A stretch of 15,826 nucleotides of DNA from an uncultured Actinomycetes bacterium (GCA_903925985.1 CAIYHK010000253.1:1-15826); one strand, 5' to 3'. Shown: positions 1-7,139, counted from the stretch's first letter. Translations and numbers: made by a program. The notes: generated by a model from the sequence alone, not told the origin.

Positions 1-594
1 CCAAAGACGCTGAGTATCAACCACAAAACGAGCACCGCGGGGCAACGGCACACGACGCTCAGTAGTTGGATCCGGTAAACCATCTTCGTCGTTGTCCATC
101 AACAACATGTAGCTGTCAGGGCTATCCGTGAGTTCGACCCATGACCGGACAACCCATCCCTCATTGTCGGGATTGAATCGATTGTTGTCGTCACGATGGA
201 TTGAGCGAATCGCAGTATCACGGTCTTGCGGCTGCAACTTGATGATTCGGACTCGGCCGAAATTCGCGCCAATACCCTTCACGTAGTCCCGAAGTGTCGG
301 TGCCTTATCCGCATTGGAGGTAAAGAGAGCGTCTTTATCGGTCTTGCCCTTGTCCCAAAACCCACGGCAATCAAGCTGTCCATCAGCGGATGCAAGAGGT
401 GCGAAGTTGGTATCGCCTCCACTCTTCCAGTCCATGTACTCAAGCGATTCCCATTCATGCGCTGGCACATCAAAAGGTGCTTTGCGTAACAACACAAAAC
501 CGATTTCTTCGAGTGCCTTGATCCGATAGTGCGGAGTGTGCAGTGGAATTTCGACGGACCAGTGTTCCTTCGTCGGCCAGAAGGTAGTTGTCAT
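1..594 (-). CDS. 2-oxoglutarate/Fe(II) oxygenase-like protein (aspartyl/asparaginyl beta-hydroxylase type), partial
   Basis: The reading frame is open from ATG at 594 to the left edge (198 codons), so the C-terminus lies outside the window. Residues 132-135 read IHRD, giving an HxD pair (His133, Asp135) of the kind that binds iron in the double-stranded beta-helix dioxygenases. It is followed by a strand-like WVVRSWVELTD and, near the window edge, by LPRGARFVVDTQRLW. In aspartyl/asparaginyl beta-hydroxylases the segment after HxD carries the Arg/strand core, and a second iron-binding His follows a similar GxxxxxD stretch; here it would lie just outside. The reaction is expected to be oxidative hydroxylation of a protein or small molecule, with unknown substrate. 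There is no signal peptide. Family placement is from motif recognition only. The start is supported by a -10-like TAGACT seven bases upstream. Confidence 0.6.
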   Translation of the reverse strand, partial: MTTTFWPTKEHWSVEIPLHTPHYRIKALEEIGFVLLRKAPFDVPAHEWESLEYMDWKSGGDTNFAPLASADGQLDCRGFWDKGKTDKDALFTSNADKAPTLRDYVKGIGANFGRVRIIKLQPQDRDTAIRSIHRDDNNRFNPDNEGWVVRSWVELTDSPDSYMLLMDNDEDGLPDPTTERRVPLPRGARFVVDTQRLW

Positions 595-601
595 AAATAC
601 A

Positions 602-607
602 AGTCTA
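602..607 (-). promoter_or_regulatory. -10-like element TAGACT for the oxygenase gene
   Basis: Read on the minus strand, TAGACT ends 7 bases before the ATG at 594. Its TAG (605-607) is also the stop codon of the LysM gene. There is no Shine-Dalgarno sequence between element and start, which suggests a leaderless transcript. Confidence 0.5.
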
Positions 608-973
608 TGAGGTTGTCGTGGATTCTGCCACGGTAGTGGTTGTTGACTCTGTGGTCGTTGTAGTAGTTGGTGCCGGCAGCTTCAACATATCTCCCGCATT
701 GATTTTGTCGACATCAACGATTCCATTGAGTGTCACAAGTTCATTGAGATCAACTCCGAACTGCTCGGCAATCGAAAACAAAGAATCACCAGGGTTCACG
801 ATGTATGTCTTTGGTGCAGCGGTAGTGGTTGTTACTTCTTCAACAGTTGTTGAGGTCGCTTGCGTTGAGGCAGATGGAGAGTCGTCACCTGTAAATGCGG
901 AAAACATTGCAGCAAGTGTGAATACCACGGTCGAACCTGCGAGTAGCCACTGGAGTCTTGTACGCAGGATCAT
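605..973 (-). CDS. Membrane-anchored LysM domain protein
   Basis: Small protein of 122 residues from ATG 973. A basic start (MILRTRLQ) precedes a hydrophobic segment of about 18 residues (WLLAGSTVVFTLAAMFSAF), which is either a signal anchor or an uncleaved signal peptide. Then come a Ser/Thr-rich linker, one LysM domain (about residues 56-99, starting KTYIVNPGDSLFSIAEQFGV and ending with INAGDMLKLP), and a Thr-rich tail. LysM domains bind N-acetylglucosamine-containing glycans, so a cell-wall-bound role on the outer face of the membrane is expected; no catalytic domain is present. An upstream ATG at 1003 would add ten residues but would leave only 8 bases to the divergent gene and would swallow the -10-like TAGCAT at 982-987. 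I therefore prefer 973. The stop codon TAG forms part of the next promoter. Confidence 0.8.
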   Translation of the reverse strand: MILRTRLQWLLAGSTVVFTLAAMFSAFTGDDSPSASTQATSTTVEEVTTTTAAPKTYIVNPGDSLFSIAEQFGVDLNELVTLNGIVDVDKINAGDMLKLPAPTTTTTTESTTTTVAESTTTS

Positions 974-981
974 TGGACTTA

Positions 982-987
982 ATGCTA
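982..987 (-). promoter_or_regulatory. -10-like element TAGCAT for the LysM gene
   Basis: On the minus strand TAGCAT is followed by 8 bases and then ATG at 973. This spacing decides the start in favour of 973 over 1003. It sits back to back with the TAGAAT of the divergent hydrolase, 15 bases away. Confidence 0.5.
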
Positions 988-1002
988 CGCATACCGCGCT
1001 CA

Positions 1003-1008
1003 TAGAAT
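1003..1008 (+). promoter_or_regulatory. -10-like element TAGAAT for the first alpha/beta hydrolase
   Basis: TAGAAT ends 6 bases before the ATG at 1015, or 3 before the ATG at 1012. The 6-base spacing matches other genes in the window and points to a leaderless start at the second ATG. Confidence 0.45.
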
Positions 1009-1014
1009 CGGATG

Positions 1015-1932
1015 ATGCCCAACCGCGACGACACCATCACTTTCGAAGGTGCACGGCGACCCGACCGTCAATACATCGTCAGCACGTCGGGCATTGATAT
1101 CGCTGTTTACGAGTGGGGTGCACCTAACTCTGACCCATTGCTTCTTGCCCACGGTGGTTCTGACTTCGCGGGCACCTTCGATGTCTTTGCTCCGTTGCTT
1201 GCAGCTGGTGGGTGGCGGGTGATCGCTTGGGACCAGCGGGGTCATGGCGACAGCGGACGCTCAGACTTATATGGCTGGTCAGCCGACTTGCGCGATCTAA
1301 AAGCCGTGTTTGACCATGTCGGGCATGATCCCGTGGTTGCGGTGGGCCATTCAAAGGGTGGAGAGTTGCTTTGTGACTTCACTGAAGCTCATCCTGCACG
1401 GATAAAAAAATTCGTCAACTTAGACGGGCTGCCGTCGCGTCGCCCCGCCCCTGACATTCAGGACCACGAGCGCACACAACTGCGACGAGAAGACATCACT
1501 ACTTGGCTGGATTATCGGCGTGGGCTCCATGACTACAACCGTCGCCCTGGCACGCTGCAGGAAATCGTCGAGCGCCGGAAGAAAATGAACCCGCGCCTTA
1601 GCGACGAGTGGTTGACCTACATCGCCACCATCGGTGCGCGTAAAGATCCAGAGGGCTGGCGGTGGAAAGTTGATCCCGCCATTCGCTTTGGTGGCTTTGG
1701 ACCTTCACGGCCCTATTGGGGTCTGTATCGAATGGCAGGTTTCAGCATGCCATTCCTCGGTGTCCTTGGAATGGTTCCCGAGCAGATGGGTTGGGGAACA
1801 AAACCCGAAGAAGTTATGCCGTGGCTACCGCGCCACGGACGACTCGAAGTTCTTGATGAAACGGGTCACTTTGTCCATATCGAACGCCCACACCGCGTGG
1901 CGGAACTAGTACTTGAGTTCTTGGCGCAATGA
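1015..1932 (+). CDS. Alpha/beta-fold hydrolase
   Basis: Protein of 305 residues. It shows the usual alpha/beta-hydrolase order: an oxyanion-type LLLAHGGSD after the third strand, WDQRGHGDS after the fourth, the nucleophile elbow GHSKGG (Ser about residue 113) and a C-terminal catalytic His in ETGHFVHIERP (about residue 285). The acid is probably an Asp or Glu in LEVLDETG or nearby; I cannot assign it. A cap region of about 110 residues lies between the nucleophile and the C-terminal His strand. There is no signal peptide, so it should be a cytoplasmic esterase, lipase or related hydrolase of unknown substrate. ATG codons stand at 1012 and 1015; I take 1015 because it lies 6 bases after TAGAAT. 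Its TGA overlaps the ATG of the next hydrolase (ATGA), so the two are probably translated together. Confidence 0.85.
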   Translation: MPNRDDTITFEGARRPDRQYIVSTSGIDIAVYEWGAPNSDPLLLAHGGSDFAGTFDVFAPLLAAGGWRVIAWDQRGHGDSGRSDLYGWSADLRDLKAVFDHVGHDPVVAVGHSKGGELLCDFTEAHPARIKKFVNLDGLPSRRPAPDIQDHERTQLRREDITTWLDYRRGLHDYNRRPGTLQEIVERRKKMNPRLSDEWLTYIATIGARKDPEGWRWKVDPAIRFGGFGPSRPYWGLYRMAGFSMPFLGVLGMVPEQMGWGTKPEEVMPWLPRHGRLEVLDETGHFVHIERPHRVAELVLEFLAQ

Positions 1933-2582
1933 ACACGATCACTTACCTTCGCCATCTACGCATCCAACTCGCGCTACATCAACTCCGCGCGGGCAATGGG
2001 CGTAATTTGCTCATCCTTCATGGCCTTGGTGACTCCGCCGCACGACTCGCGCCACCCTCGCCTGACGTTTGGCCCGGCCCAGTTTTTGCCCTGGACTTCA
2101 CTGGGCACGGAGCATCGAGCGTTCCACGCGGAGGTGGCTACACCTGCGAAATTTTGCTCGCTGATGCCGACATCGCGTTGAACCACCTTGGTGAGGCAAC
2201 ACTGCTTGGTCATGGTCTAGGTGGATACATCGCCTTGATGCTCGCTGGTGCACGCCCCGAACACGTAATGGGCACCGTGATCGCTGATGGTCCAGGCATC
2301 ACCGGTGGCAGCAGCGGTCCAACTTCTGCCCGTATCACTCCACCACTTGAAAATCCTGATCGACGCACACCAGATCCGATTGCACTAATGGAACTCACAT
2401 CGGACATACGCCCACCTGACTACGCGAATGCATTCGCACGACTCGCACTTCAAAACTCAACTATCGAAGATCCAATCACGGTGTGTGTGCGGTGGCAGAT
2501 TCCCTGGCTTGATGCAGTTATCTCTGAGCCAGGCGTGTTGAACGGCATCGGGCTCGACGATGCCCTGAAGCACTACGCCTGA
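1929..2582 (+). CDS. Alpha/beta-hydrolase-fold protein lacking the nucleophilic serine
   Basis: Protein of 217 residues, overlapping the preceding hydrolase by four bases (ATGA), which implies translational coupling and a shared transcript. The fold is recognisable: LLILHGLGDSA, then FALDFTGHGASS, then the elbow-like LLGHGLGGYIALMLA. In the elbow the nucleophile position (residue 96) is Gly, codon GGT, where the family has Ser or, in epoxide hydrolases and dehalogenases, Asp (GHDLGG). No catalytic His is evident in the last 80 residues; the only one is His215, three residues from the end. It is shorter than a full alpha/beta hydrolase with a cap. It may be a non-catalytic partner of its neighbour, a decaying gene, or a divergent enzyme. 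Its stop lies 3 bases from the stop of the convergent polyprenyl synthase. Confidence 0.75.
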   Translation: MNTITYLRHLRIQLALHQLRAGNGRNLLILHGLGDSAARLAPPSPDVWPGPVFALDFTGHGASSVPRGGGYTCEILLADADIALNHLGEATLLGHGLGGYIALMLAGARPEHVMGTVIADGPGITGGSSGPTSARITPPLENPDRRTPDPIALMELTSDIRPPDYANAFARLALQNSTIEDPITVCVRWQIPWLDAVISEPGVLNGIGLDDALKHYA

Positions 2583-2585
2583 GAG

Positions 2586-3647
2586 TTAGACCGCTCGCCA
2601 AGAAACATAAGCTGCGAGTTCAATTAACTCATCGCGAGCATCTGTAGTTATTGGCGCTTGTTTGATCGCATTAACTGCACTTGCAGTCAATGTTGTGATG
2701 TGATCCTCAAGTGCGTCCAATGCGCCACACTCACGTATGACTTCCTGTGCATTACGAATCTCGGTGTCGGTGATATCAGGATGCCCTACTCGGTCGAGCA
2801 CGGCGAGTTGTGCTGCAGAGGCAAGTGATGTGGCAATTGAAAGCAACGGCGTTGGCTTACCTTCACGCAAATCATCACCGACTGGTTTTCCCGTTATCTC
2901 GGTTTCACCAAACGCGCCAAGAACATCGTCTCGCATCTGGAATGCCTCCCCGAGTGGCACTCCATAAGCACTCAACTTCGCCAGCACATCAGGTGCAACA
3001 GTGGGCATGGCCATCGTTGCACCAAGATGCAATGGGCGTTCGATTGTGTATTTTGCGCTTTTGTATTGACAAATTCTTTCGGTGTACTCACGGCGGCGTT
3101 CTCGTGTGGCAGAACCCAAAACATCGAGGTACTGACCGATATTGAGTTCGATCCGCAGGGTGTTCCAAATCGCCCATGCCTGCGGTGGAGCTTTCATCAT
3201 CAACTCATCTGCGTACACATAGGTCAGGTCACCGACAAGAATGGCGACACCCTCACCGAAGCGTCTTGCTTCGCCGAGATAACCACGCAACTCGTGTTCA
3301 CCCATCGCAACCATGTGGGTAGTGGGTTCCCCGCGGCGTGTTGCTGACCCATCCATGATGTCATCGTGAAAAAGCGCAAAAGCGTGCAACAACTCGAGGG
3401 CTGCACCGGCATCAACAACTATCGAATCTTGGCGATTGCCACCCAGACCCACGTAACCCCACTGACAGAATGCGGGGCGCAGTCGTTTGCCTCCTGCCAA
3501 CACGAGTCGGCGCATCTCATCAAAGGGAGTTGCTAATTGCGGCTCAAATGCAGCCCACTTGGCTCGCTCGGTGTCAATAACTTCTGCCAAGCGGTCTTCC
3601 ACCTGACGAGCGATCGCCAACAATGAAGCAGGTGGGGTCGGAAGCAC
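2586..3647 (-). CDS. Polyprenyl diphosphate synthase (trans-isoprenyl diphosphate synthase family)
   Basis: Protein of 353 residues that would condense isopentenyl diphosphate with allylic diphosphates to make geranylgeranyl or longer chains for menaquinone, carotenoids or lipid carriers. The first aspartate-rich motif is DDIMD (residues 95-99) followed by GSATRRGEPT, and GGKRLRPAF lies upstream. The second motif is QMRDDVLGAFG (Asp240, Asp241), with Gly at the last position as in many actinobacterial members, then GKPVGDDLREGKPT. The residues before the first motif (LLHAFALFHDDIMD) include no obvious chain-length clue that I can read safely, so product length is undetermined. The start is GTG at 3647, six bases after a TAGCCT element. 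It is the last gene of the ABC-xseA-xseB-synthase cluster and may be expressed both from read-through and from this local promoter. Confidence 0.9.
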   Translation of the reverse strand: MLPTPPASLLAIARQVEDRLAEVIDTERAKWAAFEPQLATPFDEMRRLVLAGGKRLRPAFCQWGYVGLGGNRQDSIVVDAGAALELLHAFALFHDDIMDGSATRRGEPTTHMVAMGEHELRGYLGEARRFGEGVAILVGDLTYVYADELMMKAPPQAWAIWNTLRIELNIGQYLDVLGSATRERRREYTERICQYKSAKYTIERPLHLGATMAMPTVAPDVLAKLSAYGVPLGEAFQMRDDVLGAFGETEITGKPVGDDLREGKPTPLLSIATSLASAAQLAVLDRVGHPDITDTEIRNAQEVIRECGALDALEDHITTLTASAVNAIKQAPITTDARDELIELAAYVSWRAV

Positions 3648-3653
3648 AACTTC

Positions 3654-3659
3654 AGGCTA
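3654..3659 (-). promoter_or_regulatory. -10-like element TAGCCT for the polyprenyl synthase
   Basis: TAGCCT on the minus strand, then 6 bases, then GTG at 3647. There is no purine-rich ribosome-binding site in the gap. The same hexamer serves both divergent genes near 7120. Confidence 0.5.
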
Positions 3660-3680
3660 AACCGCCGATGTAGGAAACAA

Positions 3681-3893
3681 CTAGTCGGCCTTCAGATCGG
3701 CAACGACCTTGTCCACTTCCAATTTCGCAGTGCTTATCTTTTCGCGGCAGACCGCGATTAGTTCCGATGCCCGCTTTACCTGTGAGGCAAGGCGATCGAC
3801 ATCTACCTTGTCAGACTCGAGTTCTTTCAAGATCTTCTCGAGTTCCTCAAGCGCTGCTCCATAATCCACAGCTTCACCTTTGTCCTTTGCCAC
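3681..3893 (-). CDS. xseB: Exodeoxyribonuclease VII small subunit
   Basis: Protein of 70 residues, the usual size for XseB. It starts with the typical YGAALEELEKILKELES, followed by the helical DVDRLASQVKRASELIAVCREKI and a short Lys/Asp-rich C-terminal helix. XseB subunits coat the extended helices of the large subunit XseA to form exonuclease VII, which degrades single-stranded DNA from either end in the cytoplasm. It lies 13 bases downstream of xseA on the same strand. The GTG start at 3893 is preceded by a good Shine-Dalgarno sequence AAGGAG nine bases away, unlike most genes in this window, as expected for an internal operon gene. Confidence 0.93.
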   Translation of the reverse strand: MAKDKGEAVDYGAALEELEKILKELESDKVDVDRLASQVKRASELIAVCREKISTAKLEVDKVVADLKAD

Positions 3894-3902
3894 AGCTCTT
3901 AT

Positions 3903-3908
3903 CTCCTT
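3903..3908 (-). promoter_or_regulatory. Shine-Dalgarno AAGGAG of xseB
   Basis: On the minus strand the sequence overlapping the xseA stop reads TAAGGAG, nine bases before the GTG of xseB. It is the one clear canonical ribosome-binding site that I found in the window, and it fixes the GTG start. Confidence 0.7.
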
Positions 3909-5229
3909 AGTCTTTGCTTACAGAATCAATGGTTGAGTCAATTGAGCCACCAACTACTTCAGTGGTGATTTTCTCACCCGGCTTCACACTCTTTAAGTCA
4001 GTGATGACTTTGCCATCTGTGCCACGAGTAATACTCCAACCACGCTTCATCGTGTTGATCGGGTCAAGCAACCGAAGCCGTGCCTCACACCCCTCAAGTT
4101 TTAGTGCGCAATGAGAAACGGTGGTGGTGGCTGAACCCGAGATGCGTTGCGCCAGCATGTCCAGTTTTCCTTCAGCATGGTTTGCAGAAATGACAGCGCG
4201 GTTGCGGATATGTGTGGAAAGTGCTGCCAGCCGCTCTAAACCACGATCAAGAATGTTGGCAACTACATCAGCTATCTCACTTGCGGTTTCATCCACATCA
4301 TCAATGAATGCCTGAACCGTGTTCACCAGGTGCTCGGCACACGCGGTAGGGGTTTTGAAGCTTGAATGTGCAACAAAGTCTGCAACTGAAGTATCCACTT
4401 CATGCCCAACTGCCACGAACACCGGCCGACTGGTGGCCACGATCGCACGGGCCACAATCTCAGCGTCAAAACCCGCGAGGTCCCCTTTCGATCCACCCCC
4501 ACGCGCAACCACGATTACATCAAGGTCATCACGTGTATCGAGGGTTTTGATTCCCGCAACAACTTCCTCTGGACAACGCTCGCCTTGCACAAGCGCGTTG
4601 CAAACGGCGATGTGAAATCCGATACCACTCGCCTTAAAGGTGGCCAGCATGTCATGCCATGCGGCGGAGTCGTTTCCGGTGACAACTCCGATGCGCAACG
4701 GCACGAGGGGAACTTCGTGTTCCTTATTAACGGCAAACGCACCTTCTTCTTTCAGTTTGCGTAACAGTGCCTCACGCTCTGCCTGGACTTCACCGATCGT
4801 AAAGTTTGGATCGATGTCATCAACCTTGAGACTCAACTTCCCAAACGGACCGTAGTAATCAACACGCCCGTGCACACGAACCTTGATCCCGTTTTTGAAC
4901 TCCACTCCTGCATTGCGCAGCTTGGGCATCAGCTTGTTCGCAACGCCTCCCCAAATACTCGCGGGGAGCTTGACGCTGTTGCCGTTGTCACCTTTTTCGA
5001 TCAGATCGAAGTAGTAATGCGGTTTAGGAGTTTTGAAGCCTTCAATTTCACCGGTCACCCACACGCCGCTACTGAACGCATCATCAAGCGCAAAGTTGAT
5101 CTCGTCAACAAATTCACTGACTGTGTAATCGTTGCTTTCCGATTCGGAGTCGTCGATCTGGTCATCATCCAGCTCATCATCAAATTCGTCGTTCAACTCA
5201 TCATCAAAGTCTGCGTCGGCGGGAGCCAT
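3907..5229 (-). CDS. xseA: Exodeoxyribonuclease VII large subunit with acidic N-terminal extension
   Basis: Protein of 440 residues. After an extension of about 34 residues it follows XseA: an N-terminal OB-fold (YTVSEFVDEINFAL through VRVHGRVDYYGPFGKLSLKV), a catalytic core with RIGVVTGNDSAAWHDML and the signature RGGGSKGDLAGFDAEIVARAI then VAVGHEVDTSVADFVA and KTPTACAEHLV, a long coiled helix, and a C-terminal segment with LDPINTMKRGWSITRG. With XseB it degrades single-stranded DNA to oligonucleotides. The extension (residues 5-34) has 18 Asp/Glu in 30 positions and contains a tandem 8-residue repeat FDDELxDx. Members normally begin close to the VSE motif, so the tail is unusual. The start at 5229 is supported by CATAAT six bases upstream, which contains the stop of the ABC gene. 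Confidence 0.93.
   Translation of the reverse strand: MAPADADFDDELNDEFDDELDDDQIDDSESESNDYTVSEFVDEINFALDDAFSSGVWVTGEIEGFKTPKPHYYFDLIEKGDNGNSVKLPASIWGGVANKLMPKLRNAGVEFKNGIKVRVHGRVDYYGPFGKLSLKVDDIDPNFTIGEVQAEREALLRKLKEEGAFAVNKEHEVPLVPLRIGVVTGNDSAAWHDMLATFKASGIGFHIAVCNALVQGERCPEEVVAGIKTLDTRDDLDVIVVARGGGSKGDLAGFDAEIVARAIVATSRPVFVAVGHEVDTSVADFVAHSSFKTPTACAEHLVNTVQAFIDDVDETASEIADVVANILDRGLERLAALSTHIRNRAVISANHAEGKLDMLAQRISGSATTTVSHCALKLEGCEARLRLLDPINTMKRGWSITRGTDGKVITDLKSVKPGEKITTEVVGGSIDSTIDSVSKD
5161..5208 (-). repeat. Two tandem 24-bp units coding for an acidic octapeptide in XseA
   Basis: The units 5161-5184 and 5185-5208 are imperfect copies. In protein they read FDDELNDE and FDDELDDD (XseA residues 8-23). 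Several differences are third-codon changes, which suggests an old duplication kept under selection for acidity rather than a recent slippage. Confidence 0.75.
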
Positions 5230-5235
5230 GTGACG

Positions 5236-5241
5236 ATTATG
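5236..5241 (-). promoter_or_regulatory. -10-like element CATAAT for xseA
   Basis: CATAAT differs from TATAAT at one position. It is followed by 6 bases and the ATG at 5229. The TAA inside it (5237-5239) is the stop codon of the upstream ABC exporter, so the xseA promoter, if active, is embedded in that gene's end. Confidence 0.4.
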
Positions 5242-7105
5242 CCTGAAGGGTGGTGAAGAGTTCTCCAGCCCTTACCTGAGATGCATATGCGCCATTCGTG
5301 CGCATGAGTTCGTCGTGGGTTCCTTGCTCAATAATGCGACCATCGTCTAGTACCACCACTCGGTCTGCATCGCGCACCGTGGAGAGACGGTGAGCAATCA
5401 CAATCGCCGTACGATTGGACATCGCCGTATTCAGGGCCTCTTGAACCAACATTTCATTTTCATTATCAAGGTGACTCGTGGCCTCATCAAGGATCATGAC
5501 AGCGGGGTCCTTCAAAAGCAGGCGAGCGATCGCCAACCGCTGCTTTTCACCACCAGAGAGTCGATATCCGCGCTCACCGACCACAGTGTTGTAGCCATCA
5601 GGCAAAGACGCGATCGCTTCATGAATTCGTGCAGCCTTGCACGCCTGCACAATTTCTTCTTCAGAGGCTTCAGTTTTTGCGTACCTTAAGTTGTCACCGA
5701 TGGTCTCGTGAAACAGATGTGGGTCTTGCGATACAACTCCGATAGCGGCATGAAGTGAATCGCCCGTGATCTTGCGAACATCAACACCATCAATAGACAC
5801 AGACCCCGCCGTGACGTCATAAAGGCGAGCAATCAAAGACGCGGTGGTGGTCTTGCCCGAACCGCTTGCTCCAACAAGTGCGACAGTCTCACCCGGAGGA
5901 ATGTCCAGATTGATGTCCTTAAGAACATCTACATCAGGATCACTGCCCTGCATTACTCCTGATGCCTCGAGAGACGCAATGCTGACAGCAGATGCCGGCG
6001 GGTACCTGAAGGTCACGTGGTCAAACTTGATTGCTCCGCGTGGGGCAATGAGATCAACTGCCCCCGGTGAATCCTGAATCGCCACTGGTGCGTCCAACAC
6101 TTCAAACACTCGTTCAAAACTCGCAAATGCAGTCATGAGGTCAACACGTGCATTGGTGAGGCCAGTAAGTGGCTGATAGATGCGTTGCACCAGAGTTGCC
6201 ATTGCAACAAGTGAGCCCGAAGTAAGTGAACCAGACACAACAAGGTGTGCGCCGATTCCATAAATCGCTGCTGCTCCCATTGCCCCAACAAGTCCAAGTG
6301 CCACAAAGAAGACGCGTCCATACATCGCAGATCGAATACCAATGTCGCGCACGCGAGCAGCTCGCGACGAAAAAGCGCCAACCTCACGGCTGTTGCGGCC
6401 AAAGAGCTTGACCAACATTGCTCCGGCCACATTGAAGCGTTCGGACATCTGAGTATTCATCTCGGCATTGAGATTCATTTGCTCGTGTGCAATGCCGTGT
6501 AGGCGCTCACCAACCCGACGCGCTGGAACGATGAATACGGGAAGGACGACCAATGCAAGGAGGGTGAGGCGCCATTCAATTGCGATCATTGCCCCAAGAG
6601 TTGTTGTCAAAACGATCACGTTGGAAACAATTGAGCCAAGTGTCGATGTGACCGCTGTCTGTGCTCCAACCACATCGTTATTCAAGCGACTGATTAACGC
6701 ACCGGTTTGGGTGCGTGTAAAGAATGCGATCGGCATCTCCTGCACCTTTGTAAACAGTGCGACTCGAAGGTCGTAGATGAGCCCCTCACCGATTCGAGCG
6801 GAGTACCAGCGCTGAACAATCGCCAGCCCCGCATCAAACACCGCAGCAACAACCACGATTGCTGCCAACACTGTGATCCAACCCCGATTGCCGTCAGGAA
6901 TTGCTCGGTCAATAATTGTGCGGAATACGAATGGTGGGATAAGTGCAATGAGTGCTGCGGCCACAATCGCAGCCAGAAAACCGCCAATCGCCCAGCGGTA
7001 GGGGCTTGCGAAGCGCCATACCCGACGCAAAGAAGACCAGTTAAGACGCACACCCTTGACCGCCGATGCATCACCGGGCATCAACATATGTGGGTTCATG
7101 CGCAT
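5237..7105 (-). CDS. ABC transporter, fused transmembrane and ATP-binding domains (exporter half-transporter)
   Basis: Protein of 622 residues from ATG 7105. The N-terminal membrane domain has about six helices (first ones at AIGGFLAAIVAAALIALI and ITVLAAIVVVAAVFDAGLAI), including the coupling segment typical of type IV exporters. The nucleotide-binding domain follows: Walker A GASGSGKTT (Lys about 418), Q-loop VVSQDPHLF, signature LSGGEKQRLAIARLL, Walker B AVMILDEATSHLD and switch AHRLSTV. The architecture is that of MsbA/LmrA-type homo- or heterodimeric multidrug or lipid exporters; the substrate is unknown. The frame stays open upstream to 7252, but that would overlap the divergent lipoprotein gene. 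ATG 7105 lies 7 bases after TAGCCT and gives a normal N-terminus. It heads the ABC-xseA-xseB-synthase cluster. Confidence 0.92.
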   Translation of the reverse strand: MRMNPHMLMPGDASAVKGVRLNWSSLRRVWRFASPYRWAIGGFLAAIVAAALIALIPPFVFRTIIDRAIPDGNRGWITVLAAIVVVAAVFDAGLAIVQRWYSARIGEGLIYDLRVALFTKVQEMPIAFFTRTQTGALISRLNNDVVGAQTAVTSTLGSIVSNVIVLTTTLGAMIAIEWRLTLLALVVLPVFIVPARRVGERLHGIAHEQMNLNAEMNTQMSERFNVAGAMLVKLFGRNSREVGAFSSRAARVRDIGIRSAMYGRVFFVALGLVGAMGAAAIYGIGAHLVVSGSLTSGSLVAMATLVQRIYQPLTGLTNARVDLMTAFASFERVFEVLDAPVAIQDSPGAVDLIAPRGAIKFDHVTFRYPPASAVSIASLEASGVMQGSDPDVDVLKDINLDIPPGETVALVGASGSGKTTTASLIARLYDVTAGSVSIDGVDVRKITGDSLHAAIGVVSQDPHLFHETIGDNLRYAKTEASEEEIVQACKAARIHEAIASLPDGYNTVVGERGYRLSGGEKQRLAIARLLLKDPAVMILDEATSHLDNENEMLVQEALNTAMSNRTAIVIAHRLSTVRDADRVVVLDDGRIIEQGTHDELMRTNGAYASQVRAGELFTTLQA

Positions 7106-7112
7106 TCTGTAA

Positions 7113-7131
7113 AGGCTAGAGGTCGTAGCCT
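7113..7131. promoter_or_regulatory. Mirrored divergent -10 elements (AGGCTA / TAGCCT inverted repeat)
   Basis: A perfect 6-bp inverted repeat with a 7-base spacer. The right arm TAGCCT (7126-7131) lies 8 bases before the lipoprotein ATG at 7140. The left arm reads TAGCCT on the minus strand (7118-7113) and lies 7 bases before the ABC exporter ATG at 7105. Each arm therefore has the position of a -10 element for a leaderless gene, and the whole divergent regulatory region is 34 bases. Confidence 0.55.
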
Positions 7132-7139
7132 CGACTTGC

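Noticed and set aside
605..700. Thr-codon repeats at the LysM C-terminus as a microsatellite or CRISPR-like repeat
   Set aside because: They are short low-complexity Thr/Ser codons typical of cell-wall linkers, with no regular unit or spacers.
1012..1097. Open frame on the opposite strand of the LysM gene (618-1097, plus)
   Set aside because: It is the mirror of the Thr-rich LysM coding region, giving poly-Val runs, and has no family features.
3907..4764. Several open frames opposite xseA (for example 4319-4615 and 4402-4764, plus)
   Set aside because: They are shadow frames of the conserved xseA gene, without start signals of the type seen elsewhere or recognisable motifs.
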